A DNA stretch of 64,000 bases, from positions 1,116,001-1,180,000 of the forward strand of contig JANVFP010000006.1 of assembly GCA_027919835.1 (NCBI GenBank). Reading direction: 5' to 3'. Each line of letters opens with the position of its first letter. Position 1 is the first letter of the stretch. Origin of the DNA: Lentinula raphanica. Its lineage: Eukaryota > Basidiomycota > Agaricomycetes > Agaricales > Omphalotaceae. Shown piece by piece: positions 23,127-38,763 of this stretch. A program made the translations under genes and the position numbers. The notes under the pieces are model-generated. The model ran no database searches, was not told the origin of the DNA, and saw only the letters and a program-made list of their open reading frames with translations.

Positions 23127-23158
23127 AATGTCGGCTCGATACCGATGCTGGAGGCAGA
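23101..23158. repeat. TIR-TIR junction between copies 2 and 3
   Basis: Identical to the 17551-17608 junction: right repeat 23101-23126, spacer AATGTC 23127-23132, left repeat 23133-23158. Confidence 0.92.
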
Positions 23159-23231
23159 TAGCGATACCGGATAGCGCTCATATTAGTAATGATACCAAAA
23201 TAGAAAACATTCTCACGACCTCTGGTTCGCC

Positions 23232-26200
23232 TTGTTCCGTTCGACTCGACTCGCCTCGCTACAGCAATATCATTCTCAGATGGCAGGCTTGCCGACATCT
23301 TCCCACAACGCCGAAAACCCTTCGCAAGCGCAATTCATCTTCTATAATCCACCCACTACCTTGGTCAATCCAGTGCAAGAAAGTAGCATTCAAGACACCG
23401 CTGAAAACCCCCCAAAATCTCGCCATAAGAACACCTCGTTTGTATCAACTACACCAGCTCTTGACAGCAATACAGCACGACGCCCTGTTGGTCGACCCCG
23501 AGGATCTGGCCATAAACAAATGGCTCAGAAAGAAATAGAGAGGCAGAAGCGGAACAATCCTGCTCCTTATGCAGCAGTTGGTTTAGTGCGCATTTTCAAT
23601 CTCAACTTTACTTCTGTCTGCTCATCATGATCTTTAGACGGTACCTGCTTCCGGCTCAAGCTCATCTACATGGAAGGAAATCATGGCGCAGCCGGCTAAT
23701 CGTGCAACATCATCATCCAATACATCATCACTAAACACCTTATCTTCTGTACCGTACGAATCAAATTTGACTTCTTCGTCGACGCTTGCACCAAATCCAT
23801 CGAGTCCAAAGTCTGACCAGCAACCCACCGTCTCACACTCTCACACAACTGTACTTGAGCGTGCACAAGAAGCTTCATCATCTGTTCATCAAACTCAGCC
23901 TAACGTGCTTGAATCACCGTCCATTTCAAACCTCGCTCAATCTCTGTCGCAACTCGTTGATTTGGATGAGGACCGGATCATTGAAAATTCGGTTGACTCT
24001 CTCATAGCTGAGGGTATTGGTGAGAATGATCTCGACACCGATGAGGATGAGAATGATCCAGACAGGGATGAGTCCGAGACCGATAGTAACTCTCCAGCAG
24101 GGCCAACACTGGACGCCGCTTCTTCACAGAAAAATTCACCACGCCGCCCATATCCAACCTGGTTTCAAGACCATCTCACATCGGCCTTGAACGAAATCAG
24201 AGCTGACCGAGACGGTATGTACGGTCAATCGCGCATCTACAGATCTGGGACGTTTTGGTTTCCCATCCAATCCACCTGGTCGCTTTTACAGAAGCAAAAT
24301 GTTCAGCCGACAGATCTCTTCCGTCCTCAATTCTTTCTTTGGGATCCTGATGCTCTAATTCATGGCATTGCATGCCCTAACTGCAAACAATCGTTGCACC
24401 GTAACCAGCTTCTCGAGCGACCGCGTCGCATCATTGACATCGATAGTTCTTTCTGGATCATCGGTTACACTTATCGCTGCCGCAACTCAAGCTGTAACAA
24501 GGTATATCGAAGCTGGGACCGACGTATTCTTTGCAACCTCCCTCCTCCGTTGGCGGCCGAGTTTCCCGCTCATTTGAGCTGGCGAAGTGGTCTATCGCTA
24601 CGTGCGTTGCGCGTTCTGCGGTCCTGTATCCAAAGCGGAATGGGAGCACATCAAGTTGCTGCCATGTTTCGAGTGCAACACCTTCTTCGTTATGATGAGC
24701 TTCGTCGTCAGTATCTCCAAACAGTGGTCTCCAATTTGCATATGCCTGGACAGGTCTATAAGCCATTTCTGCCCTTCGAGAACACCTCTGACTTGGGCTT
24801 CCATGGCTTTGTACCCAGTGGGCAGTGGCTTCGAGATATCTACGATGGGTTCATCGAGAGCCACAAACAGGATTTCCATCAACATACAGCAATGTTGTCT
24901 TGTGAAGTTGGCGCAATTGATCATAGCTTCAAGGTACATCAATCTAGTCCAATTTCTACTATATCCTCTCTGATTCACATTGCAGGTTGCAAAACATATC
25001 GCTCAAGTCAATGGAGAACCCATTTTTACAGCGCTTCTCACTGTCACAAACGCTAAGGGTGAAATCCGAGTATGCGACTTCGTCACAACAAAATCACACT
25101 CTCAGTTCACGGACGCTCTGGTACAAATGCGAGAATCCTTGAAACTCTATGGCCATCAACAGCCGAAGGTGTTCTATACAGACAACATCGCTGATAAAGG
25201 AATGCTTGAAGAATGCTTTCCTTCTTTACTCAATGATGTCGTTCCGATCGAAAAGCACTCTGACCTTCCGCTCCTTACCGTTCCATCAAAAATCATCCAT
25301 GTTCTTGCTACGACTGAACAAATTGACAATGCTCTTCGAGCTGTTATGGAACGTCTCCCTTCTTCCGGTGGCTATATAGCTGTTGGATTTGATGCAGAGT
25401 GGAATGTAGACTTCTCCGAAGATGGACGTGTGCGAGGAAGAGGGCCGACTGCAGTCATTCAAATTGCACTGGAGAACGAAGTATATGTACTACAGGTCTG
25501 ACCGTTGCCTATATGGCCCTGCATCAACACTGACTATCCATAGATTGGGCAACAGCTGGCATTGCAAAAACTTCCGCAACAGCTTCTGCTGTTTCTGCGA
25601 GAGAGTTGTATAATCAAAGCTGGCCGTATGGTGAATGGCGACCTGCGCCATCTTCAAACTATATCTAATCAGGGTCCTTTTCTTGGCGGGCTCGAACTCG
25701 GCTCCTTTGCCAAAGAGCGTTTCCTGATCTCTGATGCTCGAGCTTCACTCAGTGATTTAACAGCTGCGGTTCTTCTTAGAAATCTTCCGAAGAACAAAGC
25801 TGAGCGAATCAGCAGTAACTGGGATGATGCCGAACTGAGTCCCTCGCAGATCGAATATGCAGCTAGAGATGCATATGCTAGTTTTCTTCTATTTCAACAC
25901 ATCAACGGTATCCCTCTTCCCAGACCTGTCACTGCCGAGACAGTACTGGGAAACCGTTGGTCATTCTCAGTGATGACCAGAAGAAGATCATTGCATATGG
26001 CGATCTTTCTTCATTGGATGATACTAGCAGTCTTCATGGCATCAACATTACTTCGTCTCGCACCGTTGTTCATATCACTGAGGTTCTCATTCCTGGCGCT
26101 GTTCTCAAACTCCACAACAAAGCACTAGCTGCCTTCGGCCCTACTCCATTCAAGATAGTCTCTCTTCTCAGTCGACTCCGTATTGACTCAAATCCATGCT

Positions 26201-28224
26201 CACGCTCGCGCTCATCATCATCTCAACAATTGCCAACAAATCATCTACCATTAAATCCAACGTTATCTCCTTCTACAAATGAAGATGATTTCGGGACAAA
26301 TGAACAAACAGAGGATCCTGATGAGGCATTGGGCACTCTTATGGGCTCGTCTGAATCAGCAACATCATCCAGTGCAGTGGTAGAGGGGCTGGAAAAAGAC
26401 GCAGAAAGTGTCGAAATGGGGAAAGAAAATCTTGGTCCTCGACAGCTCAATTCCGATGCATTCGCCAATGTGATACGTAGCCGTGTGCTCAAAGATCCAT
26501 TTCACGTCTTTAACATGATCTATATCTCTCGAACTCATGCTCTCCGTATTCCATTTGCCCAAACACTGCGCGATGCGATATTTATTCCACATCCAGAGGA
26601 TAAGCGCCGCGTTACTGACTGGCTTCACTCGAAGGGTCTTACATGGGATTTCATGCTCCAGCATAAACCACGATGGCTATGGTTACATGTTCGGCGAACT
26701 ATACCACCACCGGAGGTTCTTTATCCTATCGTGCATGAAGTTTTTATGAAGTACGGTCCACTCAAGGATTCCAAAACTCATTTACCACTCTTTTCATCTT
26801 CTACCTGGAAGACCATCAAGAATATCCTTGACCTCATCCGTAATGGTTATCTATCCGATCCTCCTGGTTTGTCACTGTATTCTTGCATAGGCCTTGATTA
26901 TCGTGCAGGTGGCCTTCGGATTTGGCGATGTATTCGAGGCACTAATATGACTGAAGGTGGAGTCCATACACATCTGCGGCCGAGAATGCCAACTCGAGGA
27001 ACATCTGTCCGGCATATGCTAGCGTGTCTTCTTGACTTCATATTACACCACAACCTTCATGTAAGTCAATTGATCTATTCAACGTCTATAGTACCCTTGA
27101 TACATGATATCACACAGGTTGGGATTTTCAATACTACCGGCAACGTATACCTAGGGCACGACGATATCTGGTTATCAAATCAGATCCAAGAGCTCGAGAT
27201 CACAATTTCAGCTCATCTATCTCAGCATCCTCCGAAACCTCTGCCTTGGGATAACGGAAATTTATATCAACCAACCAATGAGGTATCCGGTGTTCTTCCC
27301 ATTCCATCTGCATTACTCGAGCCATCGGGAATGTATACGTTCAATCCTGATTTCGATCGGAAACAGAAGCAAGGATTTCTAGCGCAGCTTCAGGGTACTC
27401 GCAAAGCAGTCCTCCCCATTCATACCGTCCAAGAGCGTAAACTCTTCACTGAACTCATGGCAACATGTGAAGAGTTCTATACTAACCGGAAGACTCTGTC
27501 ATCAAAAGCAGTACAGATTTGGAATCGTCGGGTTGAGCAAATGCCAGATGCATACTACAAGGTAGGTAGTGTCATGAATTATATTGATCATCATGTTGAC
27601 CAACCCCTTCTAGCTAAGTGAACAATTAACACAATATGCGAATGGAAACTGGGAACGGAACGGAAATCTCCAGCAATCACTTTCCCTTGCATTCGATGTC
27701 ACTAGCTCACTCCGAAAATTGACTCGAGATCCTAAACGCGCTGAGAAAATAATTCATGCAACAGAAGCACCACTTCATCGCCATCAAATAACGAAGGGGT
27801 TTATCGAAGTTGCTGACACTGGTACACCAGAAGCGAGGTATGCTTATTTTGAGATTTTGAATAGAACTTGTGACAATGTATGGACAGTGGTAGCTCAGAA
27901 TCTGCTATGGTTCAAGGCACTCCATCAGCTCCATCGATGAGCCTTATCTCGAACATCAGTCACAAGCGGACTATGGATGCACAACCACAGCCACCAACCA
28001 AAAAGCAACGGGCAACACGACACTGCATTCGGTGTGGGCGTGAGGCTGGAAACTGTAATGGGGCAAGCTCTTGGTACAGGTGCCAGCATGCTTGTCGAGA
28101 CTGTAATGAACGGTCAGTTAAGCTTTGCATTGGGCGCAACTCAAAGGCACCAGAGAAGGTCCGATGTGAGCCTGCAGCACTCATAGCATTGAAACCGGGT
28201 GCCCGGAAATTCCTAGGAATGTAG
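23232..28224 (+). pseudogene. transposase-exonuclease gene, copy 3, broken by a 1-bp deletion
   Basis: Exons follow copy 1 at +11,100 up to about 25952, then at +11,099: 23232-23576, 23638-24933, 24986-25495, 25544-27060, 27118-27561, 27614-27837, 27888-28224. A single T is missing at about 25952-25954, just after the exonuclease domain (about residue 853). The frame then runs into a stop at 26128, so the product would keep the AT-hook, the first two catalytic Asp residues and the exonuclease but lose E1188 and the C-terminal Cys cluster. It shares the exonuclease Arg-to-Cys change with copy 2 but not the two C-terminal changes. Confidence 0.85.
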
Positions 28225-28649
28225 TCTAATTGTAACTTATATTCTACTCTATATCTTATGTTATATTCTTGGTACATATCCTCTTACTGCTCTCCGTCTA
28301 CTCGAAAGATTGGTGTGGGTCAGAGGAGCATCTGGCATAAGCGCTGAAGTGACTCATGGGAAGTTCAAAATTAATTCTGTTTTGGGACGCTATCTGTGCC
28401 GAAAGCCGGAAGACACCGCGGACCAAGTAAGAAAATTCCAAAAATGGGTCGGTACACTGGGCGAACCAGCCCAACTCCATTCCGTAAATGTTGGCATCAG
28501 ACGTCCATTGAAACTTGATATATTGGTTGGGATTGCACATACATAGAGTTGCGAACCAGAAAAAAGAAGGGATATTAAGAGAATCTCTCTCTTTCTTCTC
28601 TCTCTCTTTCCTCCTCTTTCCTATTTTGGACAGCAAGATTATTTTATTT

Positions 28650-28675
28650 TCTGCCTCCAACATCGGTATCGAGCC
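28650..28675. repeat. right terminal inverted repeat of copy 3 (end of array)
   Basis: Begins TCTGCCTCC and ends CGAGCC. It is the inverse complement, with one mismatch, of the left repeats at 17583 and 23133. Confidence 0.9.
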
Positions 28676-28774
28676 TAAATGTCCAGTGATACAATGCTTG
28701 CCACTTAGTTCTAATCATGGTGCACAGATTTGTGTGAGGTAGGCAATAACGATTTGAAAGGACATAGTACATAC

Positions 28775-29600
28775 CATGGAAAATAGACTGAAAAGAGCCA
28801 CAGTCTCGTTAGTTCTCTGCAAGTTCTGAGGAAACTCAATGCTGAGAAGCAGAGGAGTTTTGACGAGGTCCTGGCGACTTGTGGAATTGGTTTCCATCCG
28901 ACTGTAGAGGTGTCAGACTCGGGCATCTCTGGACGGTGATGACTACCACTCACAGGTAAGTAACCGCCGCTGTGTTGGCACCGAAAGTTCTGCAGTGTTT
29001 TCATTCTTCAGTATAACGGTGATGGGTTCAATGAGTCGTGGTCAATATTTCTCACCCTACACCTTCCCCACTGAGATAGGCGATAGTGCCGTCATCGACG
29101 AATTGTAGGACGAGATGGACTTCGGTGTACAATGCATTATTCTCTGTTGAAACGATTCCGAATTCACCGCCGACATTGCTAAAGGAACGCAGGATCAGAA
29201 ATAATGTTCACAAACCGAACTTGGATCGAACTTACCCAACAATGTTCGCAACCACTTTGCCGCTGTCTGGGTCGGTACAATTGCCCCTGCAAAAAGTGAA
29301 CGTTGAGTACTAGCACATGTGTAGTCGAGATCAAGCATCCACTTACCCGAGGAACCCTATGTATTCGCGATCACCAAAGGGGCTTCCAGTGATATGTCCA
29401 TTGGCGTTTGGAACTAGCAAGATCGTGGCATCATAGACACGAGTAAATGTTGGGACGGCGGGGAAAGCATCTGAACGCCTGGACACAGACTGGACTGCAA
29501 TGGCTCGAGCGCGATCTTCATTGAATGCTAAAGAAAGTACGACGACGACGAAGAAGAAGTGTGAGAAGCTGGTGCAAAGGAATTTGTACGATGAAAACAT
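28775..29600 (-). CDS. secreted DUF3237-like protein, 3' end cut by the transposon array
   Basis: Five exons join in phase from the ATG at 29600: 29347-29600, 29236-29286, 29056-29178, 28954-28989 and 28775-28901, giving 197 codons with no stop. The N-terminus has a strongly hydrophobic stretch (FFFVVVVLSLAF) that looks like a signal peptide or anchor, and there are N-glycosylation sequons (NCT, NST, NET). The pattern of a GD-R-EY-GFLGG start and a later DDGTIAYLSGEG strand resembles the fungal DUF3237 barrel fold; this is a weak call. A GTATGT donor follows the last exon, and only 99 bp of host DNA remain before the element end at 28675. The C-terminal exon is therefore probably lost, displaced or replaced by read-through into the repeat. 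Confidence 0.55.
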
Positions 29601-29719
29601 TGGAAAAAAAGGGGTAAAAACAATCGAAGGGGGAAAAGAAGTGAAAGTATGGATTTACTATAGGGGGAGTTGCGCTGCGAAGAGCCTTTTATATCTGACT
29701 GAATCCACTTAGCCGACAA

Positions 29720-30483
29720 TTATGCGCGAAATGTAGACTCCAGAGTGGCCTCGTCTGTCATTGTAGGGGTTTCAAATGAAATTTCTACTCGTGGTTCGGA
29801 AGCGTTACATGATACACACCGATGTCCTCTGTCTTCCCATTCAATCAACGTCGGTCGTTGACGTTTGAGAAGTAGCGACTGATTCTCTGAATTAAAATAT
29901 GGCTCAGAGGCTATAGCAGCGAGCGCTCCCGACTTAAAGAACCCTAAAGAAGGCATTGCACTGCTGAATGGCTCCACGGAAAATTGCTGGTGACATCCAA
30001 CCGACAACGTTGAGACCTGAATGTAGATGCTTAGCAGGCTTGCGCAGGACTGACTCGGATCCGTGGTATATTTCAAAGGACGACGCGGCTTGCCGCCACT
30101 TGTGTGCACTTGGGATGATGTATATTTAGCTCAATGTTATCGAAAGTCGAAATTGGACTACTCACTGGGAAAAATTGTCTTGAAATACTAGCATAGCGAA
30201 CGGCGGAAGTTTCATATACCCGAAGATAGCTAAGTAATAGCAGTGCATAGGATCCTTTATGCGTGTTTCCACCTGGTTCCGTAGCTGTCACCATGATGGC
30301 TTCATTGCCATCGACCCAGCATTCCTGTCCAATGTCTGTAGTCAGAATGATATCCAAGGCGATCCGTGTCTTCAATCCCCGCAGTACCTTCGGTTGTTGA
30401 GGCCGTGCGGCTGGGTGGGCGCGGGTCTGCGTCGTCTGGGAAGCGGCGATATCATGTTGTTTCTGGCGTTGCCTAAATGTCAC
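29720..30483 (-). CDS. hypothetical protein, start not resolved
   Basis: Three exons fit in phase on the - strand: an upstream exon open from about 30483 to 30166, then 30017-30088 and 29720-29986, ending at the stop 29720-29722. The first exon has no ATG at its upstream end; the first in-frame ATG is at 30294, so either the protein starts there or an exon further right was missed. No domain is recognised. A CVSC pair occurs in the last exon. Neighbours are the cut secreted protein gene on the same strand and the divergent TBC gene. Confidence 0.45.
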
Positions 30484-30932
30484 TATGGATGACCACTGCT
30501 TTCTTCATGTTTGATGTTACTGCCATTTGAATCTTCGGCATGCCCTTCTATTATTGATGAATTTTTTGTAGAAACAAAGACCAGAACATCAGAGGAAACA
30601 TCCGAGTGAGGTTACAGGTACTCATTGAGGGTTACATTGAGGTCGGAGATTCCAGAGATATCTGACGTTCCTAGGTTGAACTTCAGGATAATAGTTCGAT
30701 GTGCATGATTACAGGAGTTGAATGACAGGCTGGCGGTTGGCGAGGAAGGAAGATTCATCACATGAATCAGCCCCAGCCACAATCGGTGACTGTGTTGCTA
30801 CGGTGGTGGTGGTATGTGGTGGTGAACAATATAGGTATTCAAAATGATTAGCGCCGGTGAATCAACTTTATTGCACTCGTCTTTGAAGCTCTCTCTTCAG
30901 AGCTTGTATATTAATGTTCATATATCCTCGAA
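30484..30932. other. intergenic, divergent promoter region
   Basis: No gene seen. It lies between the leftward hypothetical gene and the rightward TBC gene, so it probably holds both promoters; part may be a missed first exon of the hypothetical gene. Confidence 0.5.
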
Positions 30933-33659
30933 ATGGATTATAGCACACAAGAAACTCATAGCTCAGAGCTCCTCGCTTTCAAGTCAGTCCCAACAAACAT
31001 TGGTTTTTGTGATTACAGTTGAACCAGCTGTAGGAAGGTTTATGATAATCTATTCAACTCCACCTCCTCGTTTTCGAAGATTAAGGATGCTGCACTCGCA
31101 GATAGGCTACTGGACTACACAGATGGATCACTAGAAGTGCCTGGTCGCAGTCTTGCCTGGAAGGTGTGTCTACAGCAGCGTGATATCTTACCAGCAATGC
31201 GGCTCTAATTATGAAGTATATCTAGTTCTTCTTGGTTGCAGATCAACCACTGAGGTCCCCCGCTAGTAATCCGAACCCTGAATCGTTACTGAACTCTCTC
31301 GAATCATCACGAAAACGATATGCGGATCTACTTTCTCAGAAAATGAAGGCACCGGATGGAAGTTATCCAGAAGGGTTTATCATACCAGGGTCTTCTGCTC
31401 CCTTACCTCGGAGAGAGAACCCACTGGTGGATTTAGAGAGAAATAACCCATTGAGTTTGCACAACGACGTACGACCACTATCGAGTGTTTCCTCTCTTGA
31501 AGCTCATTTGTCTTCTCCATAGAACCCTTGGACAGAATGGTTCGCTGCACAGGAGCTGAGGAAGACTATAGCACAAGACGTGGAGCGCACGTATGTTCAC
31601 TATATTATCATCAACTGGGATATCATTGGACTCTGCTCCTAGATTTCCTGAGATAGACTTCTATCGCAATATGGACGTGCAGGACCAGCTTACGAATATC
31701 CTCTTCCTATATTCTTCGATGAATACTAGTATTGGGTACCGACAAGGTTAGGCTGACACGAAGTGTCTCATTCTGTTCCTTTCTTGACTGTCCATTCTTA
31801 GGGATGCATGAACTACTAGCGCCTCTTTACTATGCTGTTGAGGTGGACTCGTTGATCTCTGCCAACGAAGTTCAGCAATCTATTATGGAACTTTGTCCGA
31901 GAGCTTGGGTTGCCGCTGATGCTTGGATTTTATTTGACTCTGTGATGCGTTATGCTTCACGATGGTACGAGTGGCAGGAGAATCCCTCAACGCAAGCCCT
32001 GCCTTCTCCTCTGACAAATCACATCCAACTAAATCCTGACGGTCAAGCTCAGCTTCGTTCGTATGTTGCGCCCATTGTACAAGACTGTAATCAAATACAG
32101 TCCACACTTCTTCGTACCACAGATCCTTTGCTCTGGAGGCATCTGCAATCTAGTGGCCTTGAGCCACAGATATATGGAATGTAAGTGCTTCATACCATCC
32201 TTGCGTTCTCTCATCAATGTCTTTCATAGTCGATGGCTCAGGCTGTTATTCACACGAGAATTTTCAATGCCGGATGCTATGAGATTATGGGACGCATTGT
32301 TTGCGTGCGATACCACCTTGGATGTGGTACCTTGGGTGTGCGTCGCAATGTTGATACGCATACGGAATCACCGTCAGTGACCTCATTCTCAGCGCATGCG
32401 CATGCATAGCTTGTACTAATCATCTCAACCTGCAGTGATACCAGCAGATTATACGACCCAACTGACAACTCTCTTACGATATCCAAAGCCGCCATTATCC
32501 GCAGATTCAACGCTGACCACACATCATACATCTCTGCTTGTGCGACAAGCTCTTGCTCTGCAGCTATCTCCCACTCCTGCTACAGGTGTCAGTGTGGTCG
32601 CGGAGAATCAGAATCTGTTGGGTATTCCAATGGATATACCTGAACCACCTCCTGCTCCGCGGAAGAAAGGACCCCAATCCGCTCGTCCCAAACTGCCAAC
32701 TGGACATACACGTCAACAGTCATCACACACGCAGGGAGGAATACCTGAAATGCTTGGTGGTTTGTTAGAACGCGGTGAACACCTCAACATCAATCGAACC
32801 TTAATGAGTGCTGTGTCGGAGTTGAAAGTATGTGTTCAAGGAGAAATGCTCAGTCTCTGTGCTGACTCATAGCTACTAGCGGAACATACCTGAACTGGCT
32901 GCGTCCTTCGTTCGATCACCGCTGCAGTCTCCTTCCATTCCAATGACCGTCGAGAGACAAGCGGACGAAAGACCGCCCTGGGAGCCCAAAAGTCGGCGAG
33001 AACTTGAACGCGAAATGGCTGAATTGCGGGCAAATGACAAACGGCTGGGCAAAGCGCTGAGCTGGGTTGTAGATACCTTGCTACAGGATGAAGACGGATC
33101 TGAAGATCAACACAGACTGAAAAAACGGAAACAAGAGGCCCTTGAATCTCTCTCGTACGTGAGGGATGTTCTCATCAATGGGTTCACGGAAATAGAAGAT
33201 GAAAGGCTGTACGGAGAAGGCGAGCTTGCAAAGATGAAGACACAGACTCGTCAACAGAAACAAGCAGCAGATGAGAGCCCAGCACAGACACCACCCCTGA
33301 ACATGCCCAGACCAGCTCCGGTTTCGATCGTGAGCACTCGTGCTAAGAACTCCGCCAATATTGGAGGACAACAGAGCTCCCCGCCTACGTCCTCCATCCC
33401 ATCCTCCTCATATTCTCCTCCATGGTCTCCGAATACAGCACGCGGAGCACCGTGGAACTATACTAGATCCAACTTTTCTGCCAATGCATCCCCGATTCCA
33501 TCCGCCACGCTGCCGCGATTTCCACCACCGACCTCTCATACCCTTCAAGCCAACCCGCCTACTGTTAGTAGCAGCGGACGCAGTCAGAATGCTCCTCCTC
33601 CTGCCGCAGTGCTACATAAGCCAGATAGAACTTCAGATCCTCTAGGGGTCTTGAAATAG
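30933..33659 (+). CDS. TBC-domain Rab GTPase-activating protein (TBC1D5-like)
   Basis: Nine exons in phase: 30933-30982, 31034-31163, 31226-31468, 31523-31590, 31643-31746, 31802-32180, 32230-32372, 32436-32827 and 32880-33659, giving 762 residues. TBC domains speed GTP hydrolysis by Rab GTPases with an Arg finger and a Gln finger; both are visible as IAQDVERT and GYRQG. The late TBC motif YGIRWLRLLFTREF and a LWDALFA follow, as in the TBC1D5 subgroup. The C-terminal 250 residues are a charged, probably coiled region and then a Pro/Ser-rich tail. TBC1D5 proteins act on Rab7 at late endosomes with retromer; that role here is inference. An in-frame ATG in a 50-bp first exon sets the start. Confidence 0.88.
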
Positions 33660-33880
33660 CGTCGTGTAATGTATCTCGTTACGATGTAACAGTAGTAAAT
33701 GTACATACATAGTCCTGGCATAGTCTGTGTTGGTGGAAACTTGAAAGGTCTTTTATCTTATCTTATCTAGTATCCTGTGCAAATAATCGGCTCGTGATTG
33801 GTCGCGATCTAGCCCTCTGCCTCGGAATAGTTCGGCCTCGGGTTCAAATATTCTTTCCTTTCAACTTTGACCTCTCAAGG

Positions 33881-36436
<2,556 letters not shown>

Positions 36437-36539
36437 ATGAGAGGCTGTTTGTACTTTACTCACGTTGATGTAGCTTTATACATTATTTTCATTTGCAAAA
36501 GAGTCTGATAGCCAGTCGATGTCAGAAGCAGTAGTTCAG

Positions 36540-38763
36540 TTACAAAGGGGAATCAAATGCAGCTTTATCGTAAAGATGTTTAGGGAAATACCGTGCTCGT
36601 ATGGAACGACCTCCAAAGAACCGTCCATCAAATTCGTGTACAGTCTTCCATGCCCCAGTAGGGCCAGCGAACTGAACGAAGACGCGTACTGCTTCGGCTG
36701 GGTCGGTAGCAGAGTTCATGAGATGGATCAAAACTCGCTCGACAGTCCCATTCTTTGCACATTCATCTCCTAAGGACAGAGACAATGAGTATTTGGATAT
36801 TAACCGAGCATGGAACGGGAAAAGACTGACCAATCTCGCCGCGTAAATCGTCGTCATCAACATCTTCAGGACCAACCATGTTCGTGAGCAGCACGATAGG
36901 GCTTGGCTCTCCAAATCGAGCTTTCTCTCGTGCCTTCACATCCTCATTATTGTTTATGATCCTCCCTCTGTTTGTCATACCACCACGGCTAGATCCAGAG
37001 CCCTTACCCCCTTTGATTTGTTCGACAGTGAGGGCATTGACAATGCCAGATCCATCGGCACCCAGCCCTTGACCTTCTTTGTGTCCCCACTTGGCCATGA
37101 GCCGGGCAGCAAAGCCGTGTGGGTCAGGACTGCAAATAGACAGATATCAGATGTGTATGTTTTGCAATTGGGATGATGAATAACGAACCGTTCCTGAGGC
37201 TGCTCAACAGCTGGGGGTGGTGTAGATTCGGTAGGACGAATTGCACCTAATTTAGCCGCAATGGCTGCCGCCATTTTGGCTCTCTCATCCAGAGCAAAGG
37301 ATCCAGGCGGTCCCGGCGGTGGAGGTGGAACAGAAGGAGGTGCAAACGGATTATATGCCAGTGGCGGCGGTGATGGCTGGCGAGGGGGTATTGGCGGAGG
37401 TTCGGATGCAAAAGGCGGCGGAGCAGGAACAGGATTGCTCATGGCCACGCGACGGAGATAAGCTTCATCACCGGTTTCGGTGCGGGGAAATGAGGGAGTA
37501 TGGTCCAAACCGCTTGAGTTGTCCGGATTTGCTTTATCAAAACTGGTTTCATCTCCAACATCAGTTGTAGGAGGATGAACTACTGTGGAAGGAGGAGGAG
37601 AAGATCGTATACCCATGGACAGTCGTAAACGTCGCTGGTATGCCTCTTCTCCGGAGAGGTCGCGATCAACTGGAGCAGAAGCAGGTTCCCGAACCAGTTC
37701 TGAGGCACTGGTCCCAATTCCTCGTCTCTCATCGTCAGCACGGGACCAATGATCAAAACTATCGTGATTGTTGAAACGCCCTGATGTGTTTCGTCAGATA
37801 TGAATCGTTTGAAGAGATACGTGTAACAACATACCATTTTTACGTGGCGGGCGCTCGTCCTCGGAAGGTGTGTAGTCGCTATCAGAATAGTCACTGTAGC
37901 GGGACCGCTTCCGATTAGCGTTTCTACGTTCTTCCGCAAGCCTTTCACGGCGCTCGATTCGTTCTTTTTGTCTCCAAACTTTGTATTCATTATAATCATT
38001 GGGACGAAGAAGTTCATAAGGTTCCGTGGGATCCCAAGTAAAGACGGTAGGTGCATTTCGGTTCTACACATGAATCAATAATCACTTTACGCAGCCTTCA
38101 ATACCAGATACACTCACTTTCTTATTTTTCCCCTTACCTACTTTCCGTTTTTGATTAGATTTAAACCCGTTCACGTCCTCATCGAGCACCATGGAGGGCG
38201 GCTTGACTTTCTTTCCCCATCCTTGACCTTGGGGTGCGTGGGGTTCCTCAGTTACCGACGCAGGTTCAGCCTTCGCAGAGTCTACCAAGGAAGGAGGAGC
38301 GAAAACAACGGCGGTAGACGAAACCGAGGCTGTTGCAGAAACCGTATTGGTACTAGCAGTGGCAAGTGCTGCGCCTACTGGCAATCTGGGAGCTGCGGCT
38401 TTTGCCTTTTGATTCTGAGTTCGCCTGATAGGAGCAAAAGCGAGTGCGGCAGACCATCCTTGATTTTTTCAAACAGATATTTTTTTCGCAGAGAATATGG
38501 AAGGGGGACATTTCAATAAGGCACTATAAGTTCCAAGTGGTACAACAATGAATACCGGCTGTAGCTTTGCCTCCTGAAGGCGTGGACGTTTCTTCAGATG
38601 TGACAGAAGTATTGGTGGTTGTACTGGGTTCTGATGGGGCTGGAATAGGCACAGGAGCAGGTTCTTCGGGTTTTGTTTCTGCGGGTGTGGGTCGAGATAT
38701 AGTAGGAGCAGTAGAGCCAGAGAACTGAATTCCTCCGTAGAGACCACCAGCTCGACTGGACAT
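36540..38763 (-). CDS. splicing factor SPF45/RBM17-like (G-patch and UHM)
   Basis: Six exons in phase: 38556-38763, 38118-38458, 37835-38063, 37189-37780, 36831-37129 and 36540-36769, giving 632 residues. The N-terminus has the SPF45 signature GLYGGIQFS and [13 protein letters not shown]. Long Pro-rich and charged linkers follow, then a G-patch ([11 protein letters not shown]) and a C-terminal RRM-like UHM domain with the FDGRFFGGR segment containing the R-x-F motif that binds Trp-containing ligand motifs of SF1, U2AF and SF3B1. The protein is expected in the nucleus at 3' splice-site choice. It is longer than animal SPF45 (about 400) because of the linkers. It is tail-to-tail with the SDH gene, about 100 bp apart. 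Confidence 0.92.

Larger units (their letters stand above)
23133..28675 (+). mobile_element. DNA transposon, copy 3
   Basis: A 5,543-bp unit with both inverted repeats (23133-23158 and 28650-28675), one base shorter than copy 2. Right of it, host DNA begins with TAAATGTCC, which contains the spacer bases AATGTC. Confidence 0.92.

Noticed and set aside
12033..28675. KDZ (Kyakuja-Dileera-Zisupton) family assignment for the transposon
   Set aside because: C-terminal cysteines and a large size are suggestive, but the catalytic motifs (DHSFK, YTDN, GTNMTEGG) do not look like KDZ motifs.
36540..36914. Single long ORF as a complete gene
   Set aside because: It is the last exon plus a retained intron of the SPF45-like gene.
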